From NCBI GenBank assembly GCA_024685545.1, contig JAIKVR010000069.1, positions 1 through 64,000 on the forward strand: 64,000 nt of DNA, in the 5' to 3' direction. A program made the position numbers and the translations under genes. Origin of the DNA: Eubacteriales bacterium (lineage in GTDB: Bacteria > Bacillota > Clostridia > Eubacteriales > Anaerofustaceae). Under the pieces are notes generated by a model, which saw only the letters and a program-made list of their open reading frames with translations, had not been told where the DNA came from and did not search any database. How positions within the stretch are numbered: position 1 is the first letter of the stretch; each line of letters opens with the position of its first letter. Of this stretch, positions 8,764 to 18,125 are shown piece by piece.

Positions 8764-10116
8764 ATGGAAAAGAAAAAGTACATGATTATCGGTGCGGCAA
8801 GGAGCGGTATATCAGCTACCCGTTTCCTCAGGAAAAACGGCTGCGATGTGATCCTTACCGACACGAAAAGCTATGAAGAGCTGTGCAGAGAGGATTACGG
8901 CCTCCCTGAACTGCTGACTGATAAAGGAATAGTTACTGTTTTCGGCCGGCAGCCCAGCGATGAAGAAGTGATCTCCTGCGGTGAAGTGATAATAAGCCCC
9001 GGTGTGCCACCTGATATAAAGCCTCTTCAGACGGCTGCAGCGCACGGTATCCCCGTCGTCAGCGAGGTCGAATTCGCATTGCGTTATTTCAGGGGACGCA
9101 TAGCCGCCATTACCGGCACCAACGGCAAAACCACTACTACATATCTGACTGCCGCACTGCTGAAAGCTGCAGGTTTCGATTCTTTCGAATGCGGCAACAT
9201 AGGCATCCCTTTCATAGACAGGGCAGAGGCTTCTCCTGAGAGCGTCGCGGCTCTGGAGATATCCAGCTTCCAGCTCTCCATGACCGAACACATGCGGCCT
9301 AAAGCTGCTGTAGTTACAAATATTACCCCGGATCACCTTGACCGTCACAAGACGATGGAGAACTACATCGCTGCCAAAGCCAGGGTGTTCATGAATATGA
9401 AGGACGATGACGTCCTGATACTGAACCACGATGACCCGGTGGTCCGCGGATTCAAGGACAAAGCTAAGTGCAAAGTAAAATTCTTCTCCATCAAGGATAC
9501 CGACACCGACGCATATCTTCTGGACGGAGGGATCTATCTTAAAGGCTACGGCAGAGTCATAGATACGAAGGAAATGAAGATCATCGGACCGCATAACGCA
9601 GCCAACGCGATGTGCGCTCTGCTCGTATGCGAAAGCTTCGGTGCCGATATAAAAAAATGCGCCGAAGCGCTCAAGGTCTTCTCACCGGTCGAGCACAGGG
9701 TGGAGTTCGTCCGTGAAGTGAACGGAGTAAGGTTCGTCAACGATTCAAAGGGCACCAACCCCGACGCGACCATCACGGCCATCAATTCCTTCGAATGTCC
9801 GCTTGTAATGATCCTCGGCGGATATGACAAGCATAACGATTTTGATGAGATGTTCGAACTCCTGGTGAAAAAAGCCAGAGGGTTCGTGGCAATAGGGCAG
9901 ACGGCAGAAAAGATCATCGAAACAGCTGAGAAATTCGGCTTTAAGAACTATCAGAGAGCCGAGACATTCGAGGAAGCGATAGATAAAGCGTATGGGATGG
10001 CCCAGCCGGGAGACTGTGTACTGCTTTCACCGGCATGCGCCAGCTGGGGCATGTTCGATAACTTCGAGCAGAGAGGCGAGATATTTAAGGATTACGTCAA
10101 TAAAATGAAGGAGTGA
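8764..10116 (+). CDS. murD: UDP-N-acetylmuramoyl-L-alanine--D-glutamate ligase
   Basis: AITGTNGKTTTTYLTAALL, EISSFQL, NDSKGTNPDATI, LGGYDK. Confidence 0.95.
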   Translation: MEKKKYMIIGAARSGISATRFLRKNGCDVILTDTKSYEELCREDYGLPELLTDKGIVTVFGRQPSDEEVISCGEVIISPGVPPDIKPLQTAAAHGIPVVSEVEFALRYFRGRIAAITGTNGKTTTTYLTAALLKAAGFDSFECGNIGIPFIDRAEASPESVAALEISSFQLSMTEHMRPKAAVVTNITPDHLDRHKTMENYIAAKARVFMNMKDDDVLILNHDDPVVRGFKDKAKCKVKFFSIKDTDTDAYLLDGGIYLKGYGRVIDTKEMKIIGPHNAANAMCALLVCESFGADIKKCAEALKVFSPVEHRVEFVREVNGVRFVNDSKGTNPDATITAINSFECPLVMILGGYDKHNDFDEMFELLVKKARGFVAIGQTAEKIIETAEKFGFKNYQRAETFEEAIDKAYGMAQPGDCVLLSPACASWGMFDNFEQRGEIFKDYVNKMKE

Positions 10117-11276
10117 TCATCTTGAAGTATTTAAATGCCTTCGCATCATTGATCGCGGACATTCCCAGGCAGAGCAGAAAAAAGCTGGACAGCGGGATAC
10201 TTATGCTCGTATGTGCGCTCTGCGCGTTCGGAACGATCATGATCTGGTCAGCGAGCATGTATAACTCGCAGAGCCAGATAGGGGACAGCTTTTACTATGT
10301 GCGCAAACAGGCGGTATTCTTCGCCGCAGGTCTTGTTCTTATGCTGACGGTTTCCCTGCTCAACTACCGTTATCTGAAGGTATTTTCGAATCTCATCATG
10401 GTCATTTCGGCTGTGCTGCTGATCGCATTGATGCTGCTGCCGAAAAGCGAAGGAGCGAACGGTGCGGTCAGGTGGCTGAGAATAGCCGGGATCACCGTAC
10501 AGCCTGCAGAACTGGCGAAGATAGCCGTGATGATGTTCCTGAGCTATCATCTGGAAAAGCTTTCCTATAACGTTTCGAAGATTAAGGTATTTCTCCTTGT
10601 TCTTCTTTACTGTGCAGCAGTATTCCTCCTGATCTACGCTCAGCCCGCCCTCAGCACTGCGATAATTGTGGCTGTAATCATAATAGGCATGTATTTTATC
10701 GCGGGTGGGAACATATTGTATATCCTTTGTCTTGTCGGGTTAGGGGGAGTCGGCATATATGTTTTTATCAGCAGCAACGAATGGAGGATGAACAGATTCT
10801 TCGCTTTCCTGGATCCTTTTTCCGATATCCTCGGTGAGGGCTGGCAGCCGGCTCAGTCCCTGATGGCTCTCGGTTCCGGCGGATTATTGGGCAAAGGACT
10901 CGGAGCGGGCAGCGCAAAATTCGGATTCCTTCCATTTTCGGAAAACGACTATATCTTTGCAATAATAGGCGAAGAGCTCGGACTGGTCGGATGTCTGGCA
11001 CTGCTGTTTACGTATTTTTTGCTGATAGTCCGGATAGCAAGGATCGCGATGTCCGCACAGGACGCTTATTCCAGACTGTTCTGCTCGGGCATGGCAATCC
11101 TGTTCGGAATACAGGTCTTCCTTAATGTCGCAGTCGTCACGAATATGATGCCATCGACCGGCATCATCCTTCCTCTGGTCTCATCGGGAGGCTCTTCCTT
11201 ACTGACACTGATGACCGGAATGGGGATCGTTCTGAATATTTCGAGAAATTGCAATGAAAAACCGCAAGGGAGGTAA
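10113..11276 (+). CDS. ftsW: SEDS glycosyltransferase FtsW
   Basis: Polytopic; QPAELAKIAVMMFLSYHL, FLPFSENDYIFAIIGEELG, LPLVSSGGSSLL motifs. Confidence 0.92.
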   Translation: MIILKYLNAFASLIADIPRQSRKKLDSGILMLVCALCAFGTIMIWSASMYNSQSQIGDSFYYVRKQAVFFAAGLVLMLTVSLLNYRYLKVFSNLIMVISAVLLIALMLLPKSEGANGAVRWLRIAGITVQPAELAKIAVMMFLSYHLEKLSYNVSKIKVFLLVLLYCAAVFLLIYAQPALSTAIIVAVIIIGMYFIAGGNILYILCLVGLGGVGIYVFISSNEWRMNRFFAFLDPFSDILGEGWQPAQSLMALGSGGLLGKGLGAGSAKFGFLPFSENDYIFAIIGEELGLVGCLALLFTYFLLIVRIARIAMSAQDAYSRLFCSGMAILFGIQVFLNVAVVTNMMPSTGIILPLVSSGGSSLLTLMTGMGIVLNISRNCNEKPQGR

Positions 11277-11279
11277 CAT

Positions 11280-12398
11280 ATGAAAATACTGATAGCCTGT
11301 GGAGGTACCGGCGGACATGTATATCCCGGTATAGCTGTTGCAGATGAGCTCAGAAGACGCAGCAAGGATTATCAGATCGAATTCGTCGGCTGTTCCAACC
11401 CGAAGACTATCGAGAATACACTCATACCGCAGACTCCGTACCCCTTGCATCTGATAGATGTGGATTCCTTCGAGACCTTCTACAGCTTTTTTAAAAAGGT
11501 ATCGGTAGCCCTGTCACTGTTCAAAAGCCTCAGGCAGAGTCTCAGGATAGTAAAGGATTACGATCCCGATATCGTTATCGGGACCGGCGGTTATGTATGC
11601 GGACCGGTTGTTCTTGCAGGCAGGCTGCGGGGCAAAAAAACTCTGGTCGCAGAGCAGAACGTCATACCGGGCAAGACGATCAGGGTATTATCGCAATTCG
11701 CGGATAGAGTGTGCGTATCCTTCGAGGATTCCGCACAGCATATGGGTCATCCGGACAGATGCGTCATGACGGGCAATCCGCTCCGTCAGGAATTCGAGAC
11801 TTTAAACAGGGAAAAATGCCGCAGTGAGGCCGGTCTGAATGAAAATGACAAATACATTCTGATTTTCGGCGGCAGTCAGGGAGCAGTCAATATCAATAAA
11901 GCCGCAGTAAGGCTGATCGCAGAAAACGCTTCACGTGAGGATCTTTTCTTTCACTTTGTGACCGGAGCGAAAAACTATGATGACTGCATGGCGGCTTTTG
12001 AAGAGCTGGGCTTTGATACCGCTTCTCACAGTAATGTAAAAGTCGAGGCATATTGCAACCAGATGCCGAATGCGATGTACTGTGCTGACGTATGCATCTG
12101 CAGAAGCGGGGCGACTACGATGGCAGAGGTAAACTATATCGGCATACCCACGATCTATGTTCCCCTCAACCATGCTGCAAACGATCATCAGCGCAAAAAT
12201 GCTATGGCCAGTGTATACAACGGGGCGGCGCTGATCTCTCCTGACGATGAAAACCTGCTCGAATCTCTGAACAGCAATATGCACCTGCTTATCGATAACG
12301 ATGATAAGAGAAAACAGATGGCGGAGCGCTCCGCATCGATGGGAATAAAGAACTCGACAGAGATCCTGGTTGACGAGATCGAAAAGCTATTGTCCTGA
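11280..12398 (+). CDS. murG: UDP-N-acetylglucosamine--N-acetylmuramyl-(pentapeptide) pyrophosphoryl-undecaprenol GlcNAc transferase
   Basis: MKILIACGGTGGHVYPGIAVADEL, IGTGGYVCGPVVLAG, GGSQGAVNIN. Confidence 0.95.
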   Translation: MKILIACGGTGGHVYPGIAVADELRRRSKDYQIEFVGCSNPKTIENTLIPQTPYPLHLIDVDSFETFYSFFKKVSVALSLFKSLRQSLRIVKDYDPDIVIGTGGYVCGPVVLAGRLRGKKTLVAEQNVIPGKTIRVLSQFADRVCVSFEDSAQHMGHPDRCVMTGNPLRQEFETLNREKCRSEAGLNENDKYILIFGGSQGAVNINKAAVRLIAENASREDLFFHFVTGAKNYDDCMAAFEELGFDTASHSNVKVEAYCNQMPNAMYCADVCICRSGATTMAEVNYIGIPTIYVPLNHAANDHQRKNAMASVYNGAALISPDDENLLESLNSNMHLLIDNDDKRKQMAERSASMGIKNSTEILVDEIEKLLS

Positions 12399-12535
12399 AT
12401 GGTGCAGCATATATGCATTTGAATGGGTACGCAAAGACCTTCCGCAGCCCGTTATACATTCATATGAAGCTTACTCATGAGGAAATGATAGGCTTGCAAG
12501 CGAAGGCCGCCGGGCCGGAGCAAATATAAATCTGT

Positions 12536-13282
12536 ATGAGAAAACTGAGAAGAACCAAACGCAGAACTTCAAGAAAAGCCGAGATGATCATCATACTGAC
12601 CATAATTGCAGTAATTGCGGCTTTTCTTTTCATGCGCGGAAACAGGTTTGATATCGCAAAGATAACTGTCAAAGGCACAAACCGCCTGAGTGAGCAGGAG
12701 GTCATATCAGCCAGCGGTCTTACTGAAGGAGAGAACATCTTTTCCGTCAATGCCTCCAAAGCAGAGAAGAGAATAGAAAAACTGTTTCTTGTAGAGAATG
12801 CTTCGATCGTCAAGCATTATCCGGACAGCATCGAGATCGTCGTGACAGAAAAATCACCGTTTATCACGGTGGTGATCGAAGGAAAGTATTATGCGATGGA
12901 TAAAAACGGGACTGTGATACATTCGTCGGATGCTCTGGAAAGTGATTACGGCATTCTTCTTACCGGCGTGGATGATCTGGATCTGAGTGTCGGAAGCACT
13001 TATTCTTTTTCCCAGAATGCAAGAACGGCCATTGCATATGAAGTGATGCAGAAACTGATGGGACAGGGCTATACCCGATTCATTTCCGAGATCCATTGTT
13101 CCGAAAAAGGGTATTACTATCTATATACCAAAAAGTCAAATGTCATAAAGTTTTACTCCCTCAGCGGTTTCACATCGAACCTTGATTTTATTGAGTTATT
13201 TCTTGAAAATGAGGACAGACATATAATGGTAGAGGTTGTCGAAGGGAGCGAGCCTGTATATAAAGTTATTGATATTAATTGA
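12536..13282 (+). CDS. Cell division protein FtsQ/DivIB (POTRA)
   Basis: N-terminal TM then POTRA-like FDIAKITVKGTNRLSEQEVISASGLTEGENIF...; between murG and ftsZ. Confidence 0.88.
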   Translation: MRKLRRTKRRTSRKAEMIIILTIIAVIAAFLFMRGNRFDIAKITVKGTNRLSEQEVISASGLTEGENIFSVNASKAEKRIEKLFLVENASIVKHYPDSIEIVVTEKSPFITVVIEGKYYAMDKNGTVIHSSDALESDYGILLTGVDDLDLSVGSTYSFSQNARTAIAYEVMQKLMGQGYTRFISEIHCSEKGYYYLYTKKSNVIKFYSLSGFTSNLDFIELFLENEDRHIMVEVVEGSEPVYKVIDIN

Positions 13283-13347
13283 CTAAAACCCTTGTTACCC
13301 GCCAATTTTCATAATAAAATAAAGGCAACCTTAAAGTGGAGGTAGAT

Positions 13348-14421
13348 ATGCCCTACGAATTTGATGTCACACAAAATAAAGCACAGGCAGTCATAAAGGT
13401 CTTCGGCGTCGGCGGAGGCGGCAATAACGCAGTCAATCGGATGATCGACAGCGGGCTGCAGGGTGTCAACTTTTATGCGATTAATACAGACAGCCAGACA
13501 CTTGCGGTGTCTCTGGCAGAAAATAAGATTCAGATCGGTGTCAATACCACAAAAGGATTAGGCGCCGGCGCGAACCCTGAGCAGGGAGAGAAATCAGCCG
13601 AGGAGAATGCTGAAGATCTCAAGAAAGCTTTGGAAGGCGCAGATCTGGTCTTCATAACAGCCGGTATGGGAGGCGGAACCGGAACAGGAGCTTCCCACGT
13701 GATTGCAAAACTTGCCAAAGAAATGAATATCCTCGTAATCGGAGTAGTCACCAGACCGTTCCATTTCGAAGGAAAAGTCCGCAAGATCAATTCGGATCTG
13801 GGTATCAGGCTTCTAAAGGATTACGTTGATGCTCTCGTCGTGATTCCCAATGACAGATTGCTTCAGGTCGCTAATACGAATACGACGTTCAAGGATTCAT
13901 TCCGCATGGCCGATGAAGTGCTTCTTATGGGCGTTAAAGGGATCACGGATCTCATCTCGACACCCGGTCTTATCAATCTGGACTTCGCGGATGTAAAGAC
14001 CATTATTCAGAATGCCGGTCTGGCGCATATGGGCATGGGCGTCGGAACAGGTGCTGATAAGGCTACGGATGCAGCAAAACAGGCTATCGAAAGCCCGCTT
14101 CTGGAGACATCCATCCAGGGTGCCACAGGCGTGCTGCTTAATATTACCGGAGGAGAGGGACTCACCCTCTTCGATGTTGAAAAAATCGCGACGGTCATCA
14201 GGGAAGAAGCGCATCCGGACGCCAACATGATCTTCGGTGCCTGCACTGATCCGGATCTGGACGATGTGATCAAAGTCACTGTTATAGCCACAGGTTTTAC
14301 GGGGAATCAGGAACCTGTTGAAAAGAAGCCTCAGACGACTCCATTAAAGCCTTCGAACGGAGGAGGCGGTGTGTGGCCGCCTTTCCTGGATGAGGAAGAT
14401 TACGTTTCCAGAAAGAAATAG
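13348..14421 (+). CDS. ftsZ: Cell division protein FtsZ
   Basis: GVGGGGNNAVNRMI, GMGGGTGTGASHVIAKLAKE; ATG at 13348 preceded by GGAGG (the ORF-track GTG at 13336 overlaps the RBS). Confidence 0.97.
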   Translation: MPYEFDVTQNKAQAVIKVFGVGGGGNNAVNRMIDSGLQGVNFYAINTDSQTLAVSLAENKIQIGVNTTKGLGAGANPEQGEKSAEENAEDLKKALEGADLVFITAGMGGGTGTGASHVIAKLAKEMNILVIGVVTRPFHFEGKVRKINSDLGIRLLKDYVDALVVIPNDRLLQVANTNTTFKDSFRMADEVLLMGVKGITDLISTPGLINLDFADVKTIIQNAGLAHMGMGVGTGADKATDAAKQAIESPLLETSIQGATGVLLNITGGEGLTLFDVEKIATVIREEAHPDANMIFGACTDPDLDDVIKVTVIATGFTGNQEPVEKKPQTTPLKPSNGGGGVWPPFLDEEDYVSRKK

Positions 14422-14454
14422 TATTTTCAACTAAGAAATAAAATACATAAATAT

Positions 14455-14505
14455 GAACCGACCTCCTTTAACCAGACTAATAATCTGACTAAAGGAGGTC
14501 GGTTC
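14455..14505. terminator. Long palindromic hairpin between convergent ftsZ and the M23 peptidase gene
   Basis: GAACCGACCTCCTTTA (14455-14470) ... TAAAGGAGGTCGGTTC (14490-14505), 16-bp perfect stem, with inner CAGA/TCTG pairing; no strong U tract on the + side. Confidence 0.7.
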
Positions 14506-14534
14506 ATTGATGGATGATGATATGAAGTGTTTTG

Positions 14535-15701
14535 CTATTTAGTGAGATAATTGATCGGGTTCACGCGTGTGCCGTTAATGCGTATCTCAAAGTGCAGATG
14601 ATATCCTGTTGATAAGCCTGTTGTGCCAACATAACCGATGACCTGCCCCTGTGTCACTATATCTCCGACACTTGATGCATAGCCGTTCAAATGTCCATAT
14701 ACTGCAGCATAGGAGTTGCCTTTGCTGTCCTTGCCCAGATCGATTATGATACAGTTCCCGTAACCGCCGTTCCATGATGCGAAGATCACTTTTCCATTGG
14801 CAACGGCAACAGCTCTTGCATTCTTCGGTGCACCGATATCGATCCCTCCGTGGAAAGCCCTGACGTGCGAGATCGGATGGATACGATATCCGAACGGACT
14901 GGTGATCGAATAATAACCCGGTGTCGGCCATATGAAGGTTTTATAGGTATTGGCGTAATTGGTATTTGAGCTTTGGCTTGCGATCTGGTTACGAATAGCT
15001 GCTGCTTCTTTTTCTTCTTCTTTGATCAACGCGTCCCAGTAAGCCTGTGTCTGCTGGATTTTTTTCAGAGACTCATCCTTAGAGCGCTTTTGGGAAGCCA
15101 GTTCTTTTTCCTGAGCCGTTTTCGATGCTTTAAGAGCTTCGAGTTTATCTTTCTGTTCCTCTATCTGTCTTCTCATCTCAGCGATAAGAGCTTCGTTTTC
15201 CTTCAGCTTCTGCGCCATCAGATTGTCATACTCTATGATAGAGGCTATAGCAGTTGCCCTGCTGATGAAATCTGAAAAATCCTGTGCTCCAAAAAGGACT
15301 TCAAGGTATTCGGTATCTCCATACATGTACATTACGGTGATACGTTTCTCAAGCTGTTCCTGATAGGCGATCCTGTCTGCTTCAGCCTGTTCCAGACTCT
15401 CAGAGGCCGTTTCGATCCTAAGCTGGGCTTCGGCGATCTCGTTGTTCAAAGCCTTGATCTGTTCCTCGACAGCAGATATCTGCTGATCGATCAGATACAG
15501 TTCTTTTCGCAGTGCTTTAGCCAGCTCGGACTGTTTGTTTGAGTTGTTTCTGTATTCTTCTATCTGCCGTTCCAGTTCGGCGAGCTGTTCCTGCAAAGTA
15601 GCAGCTCTGGCAGATTTAACAGGTACGATAGTGAACAACAAAGTGAATGCAAGTATAAAGGTTATTATGCGGCCCAATCGTTTGTTTTTCATTATATACA
15701 T
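14535..15701 (-). CDS. Coiled-coil M23 family metallopeptidase (EnvC-like), probable FtsEX partner
   Basis: Signal peptide, long coiled coil, C-terminal HGGIDIGAPKNARAVAVANGKVIFASWNGGYGNCIIIDLG...GYHLHFEIRINGTRVNP. Confidence 0.93.
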   Translation of the reverse strand: MYIMKNKRLGRIITFILAFTLLFTIVPVKSARAATLQEQLAELERQIEEYRNNSNKQSELAKALRKELYLIDQQISAVEEQIKALNNEIAEAQLRIETASESLEQAEADRIAYQEQLEKRITVMYMYGDTEYLEVLFGAQDFSDFISRATAIASIIEYDNLMAQKLKENEALIAEMRRQIEEQKDKLEALKASKTAQEKELASQKRSKDESLKKIQQTQAYWDALIKEEEKEAAAIRNQIASQSSNTNYANTYKTFIWPTPGYYSITSPFGYRIHPISHVRAFHGGIDIGAPKNARAVAVANGKVIFASWNGGYGNCIIIDLGKDSKGNSYAAVYGHLNGYASSVGDIVTQGQVIGYVGTTGLSTGYHLHFEIRINGTRVNPINYLTK

Positions 15702-15709
15702 ATACCTCT

Positions 15710-16612
15710 TTAAACATTCAGGAATTTCTTTATGGAAAATGCACTCCCCATAGTTCCGAGAAAAATACCGTAAAACACGAATACTACAGATATCTGTTTC
15801 ATTACCAGATCTGCAGGAGCAAGGGACTGTCCCAGAGGGAGAACAGAAGTCGTTCCTGCAAGTGCGCCGACGATGAAATAATATAGGTTTCTTAATAACA
15901 ATACAGAGCAGCAGGCTCCGAAAACCCCAAGCAGCATGCCTTCAATGATAAATGGAAAACGAATGAAGGTATTCGTTGCACCTATGTATTTCATGATCGA
16001 GATCTCATTCCTTCTGGAAAAGACCGTAAGCTTCACTGTATTGAAGATGATAAAGACGGCGATAAGGCTCAGTATCGCAAGCACGATCCAGGTCGCCAGA
16101 TGGATGAACTTATTGAAGGAAAGAAGTGCTTTGACTGTATCTTCTCCGTATACCGTATCCATCACGCCGTCTAACTCATTGATCTTCTTGCTGGCATTTT
16201 CGATCTCTGACGCTTCATTGAATTTGACTATGTATGCTGCGGGCAGGGGAGAATTATCCTCATTGTAACCGGAAATGATGATGGAATTATCTTCGCCGAG
16301 AGTTTCCCTGAAGCTGTTCAATGCGTCCAGTTTGGACTGATACTTTATATCGGATACGCTCTCCATGCTGTTAATAGAGTCGTATATGGCTTTTTGCTGC
16401 TCATCCGTTATGTTGTCCTCAAGGTAGACTTTCAGTTCAAGGCTGTCTTCGACCTGATCGGTTATGTAGTTTACATTGATCGCGATCGCCATTACCACAC
16501 CGACTATTATCAGTGCACTGATCACCGAAAGAACAGAAGCAATGCTCATTACTGAATTTCGTTTGATGTTGTTGATGGCATCTCTTAAAAAAACACCGAA
16601 TGTTTCTATCAT
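15710..16612 (-). CDS. ftsX: Permease-like cell division protein FtsX
   Basis: 4-TM FtsX architecture, SRRNEISIMKYIGATNTFIRFPFIIEG; adjacent to ftsE. Confidence 0.93.
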   Translation of the reverse strand: MIETFGVFLRDAINNIKRNSVMSIASVLSVISALIIVGVVMAIAINVNYITDQVEDSLELKVYLEDNITDEQQKAIYDSINSMESVSDIKYQSKLDALNSFRETLGEDNSIIISGYNEDNSPLPAAYIVKFNEASEIENASKKINELDGVMDTVYGEDTVKALLSFNKFIHLATWIVLAILSLIAVFIIFNTVKLTVFSRRNEISIMKYIGATNTFIRFPFIIEGMLLGVFGACCSVLLLRNLYYFIVGALAGTTSVLPLGQSLAPADLVMKQISVVFVFYGIFLGTMGSAFSIKKFLNV

Positions 16613-17289
16613 TTGTAGTATCCTCCGACTCTGTCGCTTACAAGCTCGCCGTCTTTAAGAGAGATGACTCTCTTTTTCATCCTGTCGACCATCGTCATGT
16701 CGTGCGTTGCTACCATGATGGTTGTTCCGAGGCTGTTTATATCCATAAGAAGATTCATTATGCCTGCGCTGGTCACCGGATCGAGATTTCCGGTAGGTTC
16801 ATCGCATATGAGAATCTTGGGATTATTGACGATAGATCTGGCTATAGCCACACGCTGCTGTTCGCCGCCCGCTAATGCTGACGGGTATTTTCTGGCCTGG
16901 GTTCTCAGGCCTACCATATTAAGCACTTTGGGCACGACTCTGTTTATAGTGCGCCGCGGAGTCTGGATCGCTTCCATCGAGAAGGCGACATTTTCAAATA
17001 CGGTCTTTGTTTCAAGCAGACGGTAATCCTGGAATACCACACCGACTTTTCGTCTGTAATAGGGAAGATCTCTTTCCTTGATCTGAGATAGGTCTGTACC
17101 GGAGACAAGGATCTTTCCTGAAGTGGGAAGTATTTCCTTCAGGAGAAGCTTGATGATGGTCGATTTGCCTGCGCCGCTCTTGCCTACGAGAAAAACGAAT
17201 TCACCCTCATCGATCGACAGGGTGAGATCCTTAAGCGCAAATTCGCTGTCCCCATCATATATCTTGGTCACATTCACAAAATCTATCAT
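16609..17289 (-). CDS. ftsE: Cell division ATP-binding protein FtsE
   Basis: MIDFVNVTKIYDGDSEFALKDLTLSIDEGEFVFLVGKSGAGKST, LAGGEQQRVAIARSI, ILICDEPTGNLDP. Confidence 0.95.
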   Translation of the reverse strand: MIDFVNVTKIYDGDSEFALKDLTLSIDEGEFVFLVGKSGAGKSTIIKLLLKEILPTSGKILVSGTDLSQIKERDLPYYRRKVGVVFQDYRLLETKTVFENVAFSMEAIQTPRRTINRVVPKVLNMVGLRTQARKYPSALAGGEQQRVAIARSIVNNPKILICDEPTGNLDPVTSAGIMNLLMDINSLGTTIMVATHDMTMVDRMKKRVISLKDGELVSDRVGGYYK

Positions 17290-18125
17290 GACTGTTCTTC
17301 TTATGCATTTTAATCTATAGAAATTATATCCCAAACAATATAGAAATGCAAGCTTTCGAACGTAAATTAAGCAAAATAATGCCTTTTTAATGCACTTTTT
17401 GGCCGTGTTTCGTAACAGTCTTCGAACTGAACATCTTCGAAAAAATATGCGGCCGAAAATGTAAAATTGAATGAATTATGCATGCGGATCCGACAGTTGT
17501 ATTTAAGCGAAGAGGGTAAAAGAAGGATCCATTGTAATCCAATTTGAGAATAAGGATATATCTTGTGTATCGTATCGAACAGCAGATGTAAAGATCAATG
17601 ACTCTCTTCATATCCGTGCTGTTCGGCATGAAACTGTAAGGTCGTACACATTATCGTTCAACGGACTGTAAGACTGGAGCACCAGGTCGGTCCAAAAGTG
17701 ATCCGGTGATGTAATTCGTCGGCAACAGGAATCATCGAAGGGAATTTCAATGTTTTCAAACAGGGCGTATCATCCTGACTCATGTACCACAGGCTTGAAA
17801 TCCGGAATAGCTGTTGCTTAATCGTGTGTAATATAACGTAATACCTTAAATAATGTAGCATAAAATCCTGACAGACGTATATTATTACGTAAATATGCAA
17901 TATACAAGAATAAAATCATGTTCATCGTCAATGAAGTGTGTGCCGTAATTTCAAAAGCTGATGTCTGCCGGTGACCATAGACTCATTTGGAAATGATATG
18001 CGGATCTTCATTATTCGTTTCATGAACGGAGCATGGATTGAACGCATATGGAAGGGAATATTATAATGCGCTTAGAATGAAATGAAGAGTTTACTTGAAA
18101 GACCATATTGAAGTATAATTGCACC

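Noticed and set aside
8812-9594. 260-aa minus-strand ORF
   Set aside because: Antisense to murD; no start context or family resemblance.
17387-17900. Two 80-aa minus-strand ORFs in the ftsE-sortase gap
   Set aside because: No SD, no recognisable domain; treated as gene-poor DNA.
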